Below, one piece after another: positions 52,048 to 60,900 of a stretch of 61,746 nt of DNA. The translations under genes and the position numbers were made by a program. Under the pieces are notes generated by a model. It saw only the letters and a list, made by a program, of their open reading frames with translations, was not told the origin of the DNA and ran no database searches. The stretch is from JABCPE02 sp963506915 (lineage in GTDB: Bacteria; Bacteroidota; Bacteroidia; Flavobacteriales; Weeksellaceae), in contig CAUORE010000007.1 in NCBI GenBank assembly GCA_963506915.1, positions 1 through 61,746 of the forward strand, read 5' to 3'. Within the stretch, counting starts at the first letter, position 1, and each line of letters opens with the position of its first letter.

Positions 52048-52788
52048 CTATAATTTTTCTGCTGTAACTATCACAGGCATAGAGTTTTCTGGGCTAAAAT
52101 CAACTTTATTAAATCCGCCATAAAACTGAATATTTTTAAACCCTGCATTCTTCAAAAACCCTTTAAGTTCTTGATAATCAATATTTATCAAAATCTCTTC
52201 GTTTTCATTTTTTTTATCCAAAATAGTTTTGAAAATAATGTTTCCTTCTTCATTCAAATAATAAGAGCGCTCAAAAGTAACTCCCTCATTATCAATCATC
52301 GGCAAATTTCCTAAAAAATTTCCTTCTTTATTTTTAGATGTAAATTTCCAAAAATTCACCATTTGGATGATTAGTTTCCCGCCTTGTTCCAGCTGAGCAT
52401 AGGCTTTCTGTAAAAAATCTGAAATCTCTTTCTTATTTTCCAAATGAGGAAGCGTATTTCCTATGTTGATAATGGTCGTAAATTTCGGAAGCCTATCAAT
52501 ATCAAGCATACTCATATTAACAACTTCTACGCCCTTCTCTTTTGCTTTATTGATGAGTTTTTCGTTGATATCAATGGCTGTAACATCATAATTCTCGCCA
52601 AGTAAATACTGGGACAAATTCCCTGTTCCTGCTCCCACATCCAAAACCTTTTTGCCTTTTATTTCCTCTGCAAAAAAAGTTTTGTGCAGTGGAGACAATG
52701 AAAAAATCAAATCATATTTCTCTGAAATATCATCATAAAATTTTTTCATACTTTTTTGATTCTGTGTAATATCGCTCATACTCAACAT
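52048..52788 (-). CDS. Class I SAM-dependent methyltransferase
   Basis: A 246-residue methyltransferase from ATG 52788 (MLSMSDITQNQKSMKKFYDD). The frame is open to 52866 but that would overlap corA by 73 bp and add a His/Asp-rich stretch that is only corA in another frame. Motif I is GKKVLDVGAGTGNLSQYLLG. Post-I is YDVTAIDINEKLINKAKEKG, and motif II is in FTTIINIGNTLPHLEN. The substrate is unknown. It starts 5 bp after the corA stop and lies 3 bp upstream of the gamma-carbonic anhydrase gene, in one minus-strand operon. Confidence 0.85.
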   Translation of the reverse strand: MLSMSDITQNQKSMKKFYDDISEKYDLIFSLSPLHKTFFAEEIKGKKVLDVGAGTGNLSQYLLGENYDVTAIDINEKLINKAKEKGVEVVNMSMLDIDRLPKFTTIINIGNTLPHLENKKEISDFLQKAYAQLEQGGKLIIQMVNFWKFTSKNKEGNFLGNLPMIDNEGVTFERSYYLNEEGNIIFKTILDKKNENEEILINIDYQELKGFLKNAGFKNIQFYGGFNKVDFSPENSMPVIVTAEKL

Positions 52789-52793
52789 TTTAG

Positions 52794-53699
52794 TTATTTC
52801 ACATTTTTCCTTTTCATGAAAATAGAAGTCACTATCACGATGACCACCATGATGCCAAGCATCCAATAAAAGCCGTATTCATGATCTATTCCGAACATTT
52901 CCTGAAAGTTCATTCCATAAAGACTCGCCAAAAAGGTTATCGGCAAGAAATACGCTGAATATACAGCTAAAATTTTCATGGACTCATTATTTCTCTGGTC
53001 AGTTAGCGCCAAAAATAGACTTATAAGACTGGTAGACTGAGAGTTAAGATATTCAAATCCACTCATCACCTCCGTATAGGTATCTTTCAAATCATTGAAT
53101 TCTATTTTTTCTATCGGAAGTTTGTCATAAAAATTAACCCACTCATTAGAAATGGACAAAAGTTTCAGATTAAGGCTCGCTCGTCTTTTAAGACGATATA
53201 GACGCTTGATTTCGTTAGAGTTAGAATCCGTTTTAGTGAAAACATCATTCTCTATTTTCTCCATTTTCTCCAAAAGATTGATATTTTCTTTTCTATAAGA
53301 TTTCAAAATGCCAGAACCCAGCTCCAAGGCTACCCGATAGGGATTGGCAGCTTGAAAAGTTCCATTTTGCAGTTCTTCAGAGAGTTTTTTAATTCGCTCA
53401 TTATCAACTCTATGAATAGTCAAAACAAGATTTTCTTTAATGAAAATCCCAACTTTCGTGCTAATATCATTGATAGAATTCAAAAACTTATTGCCAGGCT
53501 CAGAACTTGCCCTCGCAAGAATAAATTTAACTTCACCCAAATCTTCTGCTTTGGGAAGATGATTGGTATTGATACAATCTTTTAGGTGTAATATATTGAT
53601 TTTGTATTGTTTAGATATTTCCGAAATATTTTCATATTTCATATCCTGAATATCAATCCATTCGAAAACATCATTTTTATATAGTGTCTTAACTATCAT
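52794..53699 (-). CDS. corA: CorA-type magnesium/cobalt transporter
   Basis: A 301-residue pentameric Mg2+ channel. The cytoplasmic N-domain (1-240) ends in a long helix; two C-terminal membrane helices follow (AYFLPITFLASLYGMNF and YWMLGIMVVIVIVTSIFM). The signature GMN motif is in YGMNFQEMFG and the basic tail is MKRKNVK. The length is slightly short of E. coli CorA but usual in flavobacteria. It is 4 bp downstream of the ribBA stop and 5 bp upstream of the methyltransferase start, so it lies within the same operon. Confidence 0.93.
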   Translation of the reverse strand: MIVKTLYKNDVFEWIDIQDMKYENISEISKQYKINILHLKDCINTNHLPKAEDLGEVKFILARASSEPGNKFLNSINDISTKVGIFIKENLVLTIHRVDNERIKKLSEELQNGTFQAANPYRVALELGSGILKSYRKENINLLEKMEKIENDVFTKTDSNSNEIKRLYRLKRRASLNLKLLSISNEWVNFYDKLPIEKIEFNDLKDTYTEVMSGFEYLNSQSTSLISLFLALTDQRNNESMKILAVYSAYFLPITFLASLYGMNFQEMFGIDHEYGFYWMLGIMVVIVIVTSIFMKRKNVK

Positions 53700-53703
53700 A
53701 ATA

Positions 53704-54819
53704 TCAAATCTTTACCATTTCTGTAATCTCCACATCATAACCGCTCACTATTGGTTTCTGATCTGTATTTTGAGATAAAATTTTTATTTTATGAATTCCT
53801 AACTCCTTGATAATCTGAATTCCTATTCCATAATCTTTAAAATTCTGAGTGCTTTTGACCTCTGTATTTTCTTGATTATTGATAAACTGCTGAAGTTTTC
53901 GCAGTGTATTCTCTGTGGTGGAAACATTATTGATAAAAACTATCACACCTCTGCCCTCTTCGTTTATTTTAGCTGTAATTTTCTCCAATAAAGACTTCTC
54001 TCCATTAGCCAAAATACTCAGCACATCGAAGTAAGACCCAGAAGACTGCACCCGCACAAGAACCTCATCATTTACCGACCAGCTTCCTTTGGATAAAGCA
54101 AAATGCACCTGCTCCGTGTATTTCTCCTTAAAGGCATAAAACCTGAAATCTCCATAAAAAGTTTTCACTTCTCTTTCTTCGATTTTATCTATCAAATCTC
54201 CATTTTTCAGACGATATTCTATCAAATCCTCTATGGAAACTATTTTCAAGTTTTGTTTTTGGGCAAGTTCTGCCAGCTGTGGAAGCCTTGCCATCGTTCC
54301 ATCTTCGTTCATGATTTCGCAGATTACTCCGCCCTCTTTCAGCCCTGCGAGTCTGGTCAAATCTATGGCTGCCTCAGTGTGCCCTGCGCGTTTCAGCACT
54401 CCGCCTTCTTTGGCTCTGAGAGGGAAAATATGCCCAGGGCGCATGAAATCAGTCGGTTTGCTCTTTTCGTCCATCAAAGCTAAAATAGTTCTGGCTCTGT
54501 CATTGGCAGAAATACCCGTAGATACGCCATCTCCCAGCAAATCCACTGATACCGTAAAGGCTGTTTCTTTTGGGTCGGTACTGCGAGAAACCATCGCTTC
54601 TAAGCCCAGTTCATCACACCTGCTTTCGGGAAGCGGCGTACAGATAAGCCCACGCCCATGGATGGTCATAAAATTGATAATCTCTGGTGTGGTCAGCTCC
54701 GCAGCAGAGAGGAAATCACCCTCATTCTCGCGGTTTTCATCATCTACTACGATAATGATTTTACCGTTTTTAAGGTCTTCTATGGCTTCTGAAATTGTAT
54801 TTAATGTGATATTTTTCAT
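53704..54819 (-). CDS. ribB: RibB/RibA bifunctional-type protein with degenerate GTP cyclohydrolase domain
   Basis: A 371-residue protein. The N-terminal 3,4-dihydroxy-2-butanone-4-phosphate synthase domain (about 1-205) is intact: VVDDENRENEGDFLSAAE, then HIFPLRAKEGGVLKRAGHTE and GLKEGGVICEIMNEDGTMAR. It makes the four-carbon precursor of riboflavin. The C-terminal half aligns with GTP cyclohydrolase II (FKDYGIGIQIIKELGIHKIK) but contains no Cys, so the three zinc ligands are missing, and the catalytic Asp/Arg region reads FINNVSTTENTL. I therefore expect only RibB activity. It is the first gene of the ribB-corA-methyltransferase series. Confidence 0.9.
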   Translation of the reverse strand: MKNITLNTISEAIEDLKNGKIIIVVDDENRENEGDFLSAAELTTPEIINFMTIHGRGLICTPLPESRCDELGLEAMVSRSTDPKETAFTVSVDLLGDGVSTGISANDRARTILALMDEKSKPTDFMRPGHIFPLRAKEGGVLKRAGHTEAAIDLTRLAGLKEGGVICEIMNEDGTMARLPQLAELAQKQNLKIVSIEDLIEYRLKNGDLIDKIEEREVKTFYGDFRFYAFKEKYTEQVHFALSKGSWSVNDEVLVRVQSSGSYFDVLSILANGEKSLLEKITAKINEEGRGVIVFINNVSTTENTLRKLQQFINNQENTEVKSTQNFKDYGIGIQIIKELGIHKIKILSQNTDQKPIVSGYDVEITEMVKI

Positions 54820-54872
54820 GTTAATTTTATTTCTACAAAGATAATTATTAACATTAGATTTTCTAAAGTTTT

Positions 54873-55412
54873 TTAATATCTATCTCCGTATATATTCTTT
54901 GCTTTTAGTGTATATTTTTTGACAAAGTCCGTTTTACTCTCTGTGTAGGCATCTCTATTATGCTCAAATTTTTTCCAAAGGAGAAGTTTCATTTTCTCAT
55001 ATTCTTTTGCTATGTCTTGATTTTCAATGAGATAATCCCGAAAATAAAGTTCATCATTATCGCCTCTCAATCTTATATGCAAATGAAATACCTTTTCCGC
55101 AAAACCATTTATGGTGTATCCTTTGTTATACACCATTCTATCTTTATCACGAGACATGCAGAGATACTGGTTTTTGTCCAAAATGTCAGAAATATTTTTC
55201 AGACTATTTTTATCATCGCATTCTATAAGGATGTCAATAATTGGTTTTGCCCAAATGGAAGGAACCGCTGTGCTTCCTATATGGTTGATAGTAACTCTCT
55301 CATTTATAATAGTTTCCAAATATTGTTTTTCTTCCTGAAACCATTTTTCCCATAGAATATTGTGTGGGACTAATTTGATTGGGAACAGCTGCCACAGCTC
55401 TTCAAGCGGCAT
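54873..55412 (-). CDS. GrpB/UPF0157 family nucleotidyltransferase-like protein
   Basis: A 179-residue GrpB family protein from ATG 55412 (MPLEELWQLFPIKLVPHNIL). A 45-codon in-frame extension is possible but would pass through the promoter and is not conserved. INHIGSTAVPSIWAKPIIDI is the hallmark motif, with GS and the acidic pair of the nucleotidyltransferase fold. KVFHLHIRLRGDNDELYFRD is the second conserved block. The family is linked to dephospho-CoA kinase fusions in some bacteria, but its reaction is unproven. It is divergent from pnuC. Confidence 0.85.
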   Translation of the reverse strand: MPLEELWQLFPIKLVPHNILWEKWFQEEKQYLETIINERVTINHIGSTAVPSIWAKPIIDILIECDDKNSLKNISDILDKNQYLCMSRDKDRMVYNKGYTINGFAEKVFHLHIRLRGDNDELYFRDYLIENQDIAKEYEKMKLLLWKKFEHNRDAYTESKTDFVKKYTLKAKNIYGDRY

Positions 55413-55459
55413 TTTTAATAATTCTCTATTGTTCAAAAAATTTAATCTAAATATTGACA

Positions 55460-55467
55460 CAAATATA
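55460..55467 (-). promoter_or_regulatory. -7 element for the grpB-like gene
   Basis: Minus-strand TATATTTG, 48 bp before ATG 55412. Confidence 0.45.
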
Positions 55468-55480
55468 ATCAAAATAACCT

Positions 55481-55488
55481 TATCTTTG
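55481..55488 (+). promoter_or_regulatory. -7 element for pnuC
   Basis: TATCTTTG ends only 5 bp before the pnuC ATG (55494), so transcription would begin at or near the start codon. A TTG at 55454-55456 gives a 24-bp spacer. Confidence 0.45.
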
Positions 55489-55493
55489 GGCTG

Positions 55494-56150
55494 ATGAATC
55501 CATATGAACTTTTTATAAAACCCTACGAGGAATATACTTTTTTCCAAATTTTCTTAGAGGCTGTGGCAGCTTTCTTCGGTCTGCTGAGTGTTTTTTTCTC
55601 CGTGAAAAGGAATATTTGGGTCTATCCCACAGGCATCATCAGCACTACGATTTATGTTTATATTCTCTTTAATTTCGGGCTTTTGGGCGATATGCTTATC
55701 AATGTTTATTACAGCATTATGAGCATCTACGGCTGGATTTCTTGGAACAAAAACACAGAAAACCAAATCATCAGCGTAGATTTTGCCAAGAAAAAAGACT
55801 GGCTGGTGGGACTAAATCTGTTTGCGATAAGTTTCATAGCAGTTTGTGGAGTTTATTATTTCAAACCTTTTATAGACAATCATTTTTCTATGAACGGCGT
55901 AAGTCTTGGTTTTCAGCAGCTTGACTGGGCAAACTGGCTGGATATTTTCACTACTTCCCTGTTTCTCATCGGGATGTGGTTCATGGCAAAACGAAAGGTA
56001 GAAAACTGGCTTTTCTGGATTGTGGGTGATCTAATCTGCATTCCGATGATGCTCTACAAGGGGCTGGGAATCACATCATTGCAGTATCTAGTTTTCACAA
56101 TAATGGCGGTAATGGGCTATTTGGAATGGCTGAAACAAGTGAGGAAATAA
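55494..56150 (+). CDS. pnuC: Nicotinamide riboside transporter PnuC
   Basis: A 218-residue inner-membrane facilitator for nicotinamide riboside, an NAD precursor. Seven hydrophobic segments are visible. The family motif is IWVYPTGIISTTIYVYILF, and GDMLINVYYSIMSIYGWISW carries the conserved residues of the substrate path, repeated as NWLFWIVGDLICIPMMLYKG near the end. No other Met lies near the N-terminus, so ATG 55494 is the only sensible start. No NAD or thiamine riboswitch fits in the short upstream gap. Confidence 0.93.
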   Translation: MNPYELFIKPYEEYTFFQIFLEAVAAFFGLLSVFFSVKRNIWVYPTGIISTTIYVYILFNFGLLGDMLINVYYSIMSIYGWISWNKNTENQIISVDFAKKKDWLVGLNLFAISFIAVCGVYYFKPFIDNHFSMNGVSLGFQQLDWANWLDIFTTSLFLIGMWFMAKRKVENWLFWIVGDLICIPMMLYKGLGITSLQYLVFTIMAVMGYLEWLKQVRK

Positions 56151-56165
56151 TTTTAAAAAAATTTA

Positions 56166-56199
56166 TTGTCCCATTACATTTATTTTTTCATTATATTTG
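56166..56199 (+). promoter_or_regulatory. Promoter of the tmRNA gene
   Basis: TTG (56166-56168), 23-bp spacer, TATATTTG (56192-56199), 15 bp before the tmRNA 5' end. Confidence 0.55.
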
Positions 56200-56214
56200 C
56201 TCCCAAAATTCATT

Positions 56215-56612
56215 GGGGCTGACCGGTTTCGACAGCAAGACCAATGGATAAATAAGCATGCAGAGAACCGTAGCGCGATCTCTTTAATCCCTTGCTACAA
56301 ATTTTAACTGGCAACGAAGAGTATGCTCTTGCTGCTTAATCCGAAGTATAGTAAGATTAGCGTTTTTCCCGAAGTATAGTAAGGAAACAAGATGTCTCAC
56401 GGAAGCTCCGTTCTGCGGCGTCCGATTCTGGGGCATAGGAAATGTGGAAATAAGCCTTTGGGAGCTTTGACCAAAGGACGAAAAAATTTAGAAGATAAGC
56501 ATAAAGTTGGGTGTTTGTTCTCTGCTTTATGTCGAAAAATAATAACAAAATAAGCATGTAGAAAGTTTATTTGTTGCTTGTTTGGACGAGGGTTCGAATC
56601 CCTCCAGCTCCA
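56215..56612 (+). ncRNA. ssrA: Transfer-messenger RNA
   Basis: A one-piece tmRNA of about 398 nt for trans-translation of stalled ribosomes. The 5' end GGGGCTGACCGGTTTCGACA and the 3' end with T-arm GGTTCGAATCC and acceptor CAGCTCC pair as the tRNA-like domain. The CCA end is not encoded (the sequence continues ACAATA). The tag reading frame is 56310-56339: GGC AAC GAA GAG TAT GCT CTT GCT GCT TAA, giving GNEEYALAA after the tmRNA-donated Ala. Pseudoknot regions lie between. The 3' end of ssrA is a common integration site, and a mobile element follows. Confidence 0.95.
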
Positions 56613-56654
56613 CAATAACATCTGTAAATCAATACATTACAGAAACAAGGGACT

Positions 56655-56697
56655 AAATCAGGGACCTTATGAAAATTGTAAAGTCCCTGATTTTATA
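56655..56697 (+). terminator. Terminator downstream of ssrA
   Basis: Stem AAATCAGGGAC (56655-56665) against GTCCCTGATTT (56683-56693), then T/A-rich sequence. The motif GGGAC also occurs just before it (56649-56653). Confidence 0.7.
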
Positions 56698-56724
56698 AAA
56701 TAAATAAAGTAAAATATCCCAATC

Positions 56725-56982
56725 TAATTATAAAAAATAATATAAGGTGTCCCATTTACTTGTGAAAAATAAAGTAGGGTATCTCAACTCACCTGTAAAA
56801 AATAACACAAGGTTTTCTCCTACCTGCAAAAAATAAGACAGAGCTTCCCCCATTTACCTGTAAAAAATAATGCAAGGTTTTCTCCTACCTGCAAAAAATA
56901 AGACAGAGCCTCCCCCATTTACCTGTAAAAAATAATGCAAGGTTTTCTCCTACCTGTGAAAAATAACGCAGGGTTAATTTTG
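56725..56982 (+). repeat. Iteron-like tandem array, eight units of 31-34 bp
   Basis: Units share ACCTGTAAAAAATAA followed by a (T/C/G)(A/G)CA(A/G)GG-like core and a T/C-rich end. Approximate unit starts are 56725 (degenerate), 56758, 56791, 56822, 56856, 56887, 56921 and 56952. Units 3-4 and 5-6 form a higher-order 65-bp repeat. They abut with no spacers. This spacing (three helical turns) is typical of iterons bound by plasmid initiators, but no rep gene is seen in the window. Confidence 0.8.
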
Positions 56983-57205
56983 TTAATATATTGATTATAA
57001 GATTTTTAATATATTTTCAATAAAAAAAACCATTTATACTATATATATTGAGTATATATATTGTGTGAATATATTATGAGTATATGGAGAGGAATAAAAA
57101 TTTCTTTTTCTGCAATTCTTTTTTTTAAATAAAAAAATCCTTTTTTTAGAGCTTAAAATCTATTTTACAAAAAATAGACATTGAAAATCAAAGTTTTAAG
57201 TTGTT
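56983..57205. other. Very AT-rich region beside the array
   Basis: About 220 bp of almost pure A/T with repeated TATATAT and inverted repeats around ATATATTGAGTATATATATTG (two overlapping motifs near 57037-57060). I see no gene. Next to iterons it could be a DNA-unwinding element of an origin. Confidence 0.45.
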
Positions 57206-57249
57206 CTAATAAAATTCCTTTACCAAAAAATAAAATATCTGAGAGCTAA

Positions 57250-57353
57250 CCGAAATGAGAAGTGCAAGATGTGTCTTTGTATATACAACTTTTTCAAGTT
57301 TTAGACAAAGACCATCTTGCCTTTTTTGAGAAAAAGGATTAGAAAAATTTCGG
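57250..57353. other. Candidate origin of transfer (oriT): nested inverted repeat
   Basis: Inner arms GCAAGATGTGTCTTTGT (57264-57280) and ACAAAGACCATCTTGC (57305-57320) flank a 24-bp loop; outer arms CCGAAAT (57250-57256) and ATTTCGG (57347-57353) enclose them. It lies about 150 bp upstream of the mobilization genes, where oriT is normally found. Confidence 0.5.
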
Positions 57354-57435
57354 AACTCATTTTTCTTTTCAAAGGATTTTAAATTTATCTGATTTGAGAT
57401 GAAGAGATTTTTTAGTTTTTTTTCAGCAGATGGTA

Positions 57436-57465
57436 CAAAATAGTTCAAAATAGTTCAAAATAGTT
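57436..57465 (+). repeat. Three tandem 10-bp repeats
   Basis: CAAAATAGTT occurs three times in exact tandem, followed by CAACC. It lies just upstream of the MobC-like gene and may be a binding site for an autoregulating mobilization protein. Confidence 0.7.
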
Positions 57466-57503
57466 CAACCCTCCCTTAAATCCTTGTTTGTCATAAAATT
57501 AAG

Positions 57504-57908
57504 TTGAAACTTTGCCAAAAGACAAACCTCAAAATGCAGAAAGAAAACATAATTTTTAGGATAGAGAAATCTAAAAAAGAAGAATGGAAAAGATTCTGCA
57601 AAGAAAAGGGAATAACATTAACAAGTCTCATCATCAATTCTGTGGAAGGCAGGGCGTGGGATAATGAGCGAAAAAAAGCATTAGAGTTCATTGAAAAACA
57701 GGGAAACCTATTTGCCAAAGTAGAGAATAATATCAATCAACAGGCAAAGTTCATTAATTCTCAAAAATTTATGACAAAGGAGCAGATGCTTCAGTTTGGG
57801 AATGATTTGACAGAAGTGATAAAATTGAAACAGGAGCAAAATCTGATTTTTAAGAAAATCTACCATTTTATAGCAAATGATAGTAAAGATTTTAAGTTCA
57901 GCGAGTAG
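57504..57908 (+). CDS. MobC-like mobilization accessory protein
   Basis: A 134-residue DNA-binding accessory protein of the plasmid mobilization type. The start may be the first ATG or the internal one at residue 11 (MQKENIIFRIEKSKKEEWKR). The N-terminus resembles a ribbon-helix-helix (IIFRIEKSKKEEWKRFCKEK, then GITLTSLIINSVEGRAW). A long helical tail follows (ALEFIEKQGNLFAKVENNIN, NQQAKFINS), the MobC motif in which an Asn-Gln-x-A-rich helix is usual. It overlaps the relaxase gene by 32 bp in another frame, so the two are co-expressed and probably form the relaxosome. Confidence 0.8.
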   Translation: MKLCQKTNLKMQKENIIFRIEKSKKEEWKRFCKEKGITLTSLIINSVEGRAWDNERKKALEFIEKQGNLFAKVENNINQQAKFINSQKFMTKEQMLQFGNDLTEVIKLKQEQNLIFKKIYHFIANDSKDFKFSE

Positions 57909-60900
57909 TAATTTTCATGGTGTGAAATACAATGACAAGAAAAGGGAAAGTGGAGCTGGGGAACTCATGCTGATGCAAAACTTTCCAGATGGAATTGATG
58001 AAAAAAGCAAACAGGAAGAAGTGAGAAATTATTTCAAAGCTATTTCCAAAAGTGATAAGGTAAAAAAGCCTCAATTTCATGCTACTATTTCTACCAAGTT
58101 TCAAAATCATTCCAAAGAAGAGCTGACAGAGATTGGAAAACATTTTATGAAAGAAATGGGATATGAAAATCAACCTTATATCATTGTTTTTCATAATGAC
58201 ACAGAGAATAATCATATTCATTTAGTTTCTACAAGAGTCGATAAAACGACAGGAAAGAAAATGGATGATAGTTTTGAAAAACTAAAATCTCAAAGAGCTT
58301 TACAAAAAGTTTTAGCCGAGTTACAAGGGGTAGATTTGGATAAAGAGTTAGAAAAACTTTTAAAATACAAATACAGTACAGTAAAACAGTTGGAACTTTT
58401 ACTGGAAAGGAGTGGATTTAAATTTATCAAAAATAGAGAAAATGATACTGCTTTTGATATTTTGAAAAATGGAGTAAAACAGAAAACTATTTTTGATAAT
58501 CAGATAGTTTTTAATTCTAAATCAGATTCCAAAAGAGCAAATCAAATCAAAGCTTTTTTGAATAAATACAAAGAAGTTTACTCAAACAAGGTTTTTAAGG
58601 TAATAGATAACCGAGAAGCAGAAGGAATAGAAGATGACCAGACCAAGCGAAATGCTACGCCTAAAATAGAGTTTGAAAGTGAACTGCAACACAAGATGAG
58701 AGAGATGTTTGGGATTGATATTGTTTTTCATCACAAAGATGGACAACAGCCTTTTGGATATTCTTTGATAGACCATAAAACACAGAAAGTATTCAAAGGA
58801 AGTGAAATAATGAAGATGAATGAAATTTTTGATTTCACAAAGGAAAAATTAGATAAACGAATTTTTGAGCAAATTAAAGATTATAATGTTTTTAATGCTC
58901 AATATAAAAAAGAGTTATTGAATTATTTTCATCATCACTCCAAAAACGATGAAGCAAAGGGGATTACTTCATCATGGGAAGTGCGTGGGTTCGTAGATAA
59001 TGAACAGGTTACAGGAAGTGATAAAGACCGAAATGCTCTTATCCGTGAGAGGCGGAAGGAAACAGCTAATGACCTATTTAGTAAATTCTTAAAAGAGGAA
59101 CTATCTGATGCTGAAAAAGAAAAATTTGTCAATGAATTTAACCGAAAATACAACAATATCCATATTCCTGATTACAAGGAATTTCCTTTGTTTTCACAAA
59201 TTCATAAGAATTTCAAAGGCAAACCACTGGAACTTACCGAAGTTCAAAAAGCAGGTATAGGAAGGCTCACAACTAAGGGGGTGGGGCTTTTGGCTCACGA
59301 GGTAGGTTTTGGGAAAACACTCTCTGGAGTACTATCTATGCATGAAGCAATGGAGAGAGACAACGCCAGACGACCTCTTATTGTCGTGCCAAATGACAGT
59401 ATTTTAAAACAATGGGTGGAAACTATTTTTGAAACTATCCCTAATGCTAAAGTGAATGTTTTAGGGAATTTGGGGAAAGATTACGATTTATCCAAATTTG
59501 ATAATAAAGATGGAGAAATTACACTTGTAACCTATGAAGGGTTTAATAATATTGGATTTTCCAAAGAAACTACTGAAAGATTAGCACGAAATTTTTCATA
59601 TATTTCTCAAAATGAGACCAAAGCTCTAAAATTTTCAGAGCGAGATATTCAAAAAGAACTTCAAAAACAAGAGGAAATTCAAGGAAAAATGAAAAGAGGA
59701 AAAATCTATGATTGGGAAGATTTTGGATTTGACCATCTTACTTTTGATGAAGTTCATAATGCAAATCATATTGTAGGGAAAGTTAAGATAGAGGACAGGA
59801 GATTTGCTTCTGATTTTAGAAATCAAAACCAAGCCACTTCACTTTTAGGCATCAATACTTGGATGGCTTCACAATACATTCAAGAGCAGAATTATGGGCG
59901 AAATGTTACCCTTCTTTCTGCAACTCCTTTCACTAATAAGCCATTAGAATATTATTCTGTACTGTCGCTCATTGCCAATGAAAGATTAGAAAAATCAGGG
60001 TATTTTAATGTTAATAATTTCTTTGAAACCTTTATGGAGGCAGACAATGATATGGAAATTGATGCAAAAGGCGATATAAAATACAAAACCAATGTAAGAA
60101 GATTTAAGAATAATGCTTTGTTTCAGCAACTTTTGAGCGAGTTCATTGACATTAAAGGAGAAGAAGATAATCCAGAACTCAAACGCCCCAATCGTATCAA
60201 TAAAGAGTATAAAATTGAACAAAATCAATTAACCGAAGATATGTATTCTAAGCTTAATCTACTTTTAGATGAAAAGAAAGATGGGGCAATTTTAACACAT
60301 ATTCTTAATGCTCGTAAAATCGCTATTTCTCCCTATTTGTATGATGAATATGATGGAGAAAAGCCAACAACGAAAGAATTTATTGAAAATTCGCCAAAAT
60401 TAAAAACCACTATGGAGCTGATTGCTCAAAATAAAAAAGACCAACCAGATGCAGGGCAGATTATCTATTCTGAATTAGGGGTTTCAGAGTTTCCAAAACT
60501 TAAAGAGTATTTGGTTTCAGAAGTGGGATATAAAGATAATGAAGTAGCGATGATTACAGGGGCTGTTAGTAAAAACCAACGACTAAATATTCAAGAAAAA
60601 TTCAACAAAGGGGATATTAAAGTTATTATCGGTTCAGAGGCTATCCAAGAAGGAATGAATTTACAGGAAAAAACTTCTGATATGTATTTATTATCTCTTC
60701 CGTATAACTTTACTTCACTTCGCCAAATTGAGGGTAGAGCTTGGAGGCAGGGAAACCAGTGGGAAAATGTAAGAATTAATTTCATGCTGACCAATGATAG
60801 TGTAGATGTTTTTATGCTTCAAAAACTTCAAGCTAAACAGTCTCGTTATATGGAGGCTATGAAAAAGGGAGCAAATGTAATAGATGTGTCTGATGTAGAT

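Noticed and set aside
52789..52866. Longer N-terminus for the methyltransferase
   Set aside because: It would lie inside corA in another frame and encodes a His/Asp-rich stretch unlike methyltransferase N-termini.
54820..54872. FMN riboswitch upstream of the ribB gene
   Set aside because: The gap is only 53 bp and has none of the conserved riboswitch stems.
56357..56621. Two minus-strand open frames across the tmRNA, one starting MLLWSWRDSNPRPN
   Set aside because: They are antisense to the tRNA-like part of ssrA; the SWRDSNPRP string is a well-known artefact of reading tRNA-like 3' ends backwards.
56725..56982. Possible CRISPR array
   Set aside because: Units abut with no unique spacers, unit length alternates 31/34 bp, and there are no cas genes nearby.
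57206..57448. 80-codon minus-strand frame
   Set aside because: It spans the nested inverted repeat and 10-bp repeats, has no family features, and lies in the non-coding part of a mobilization region.
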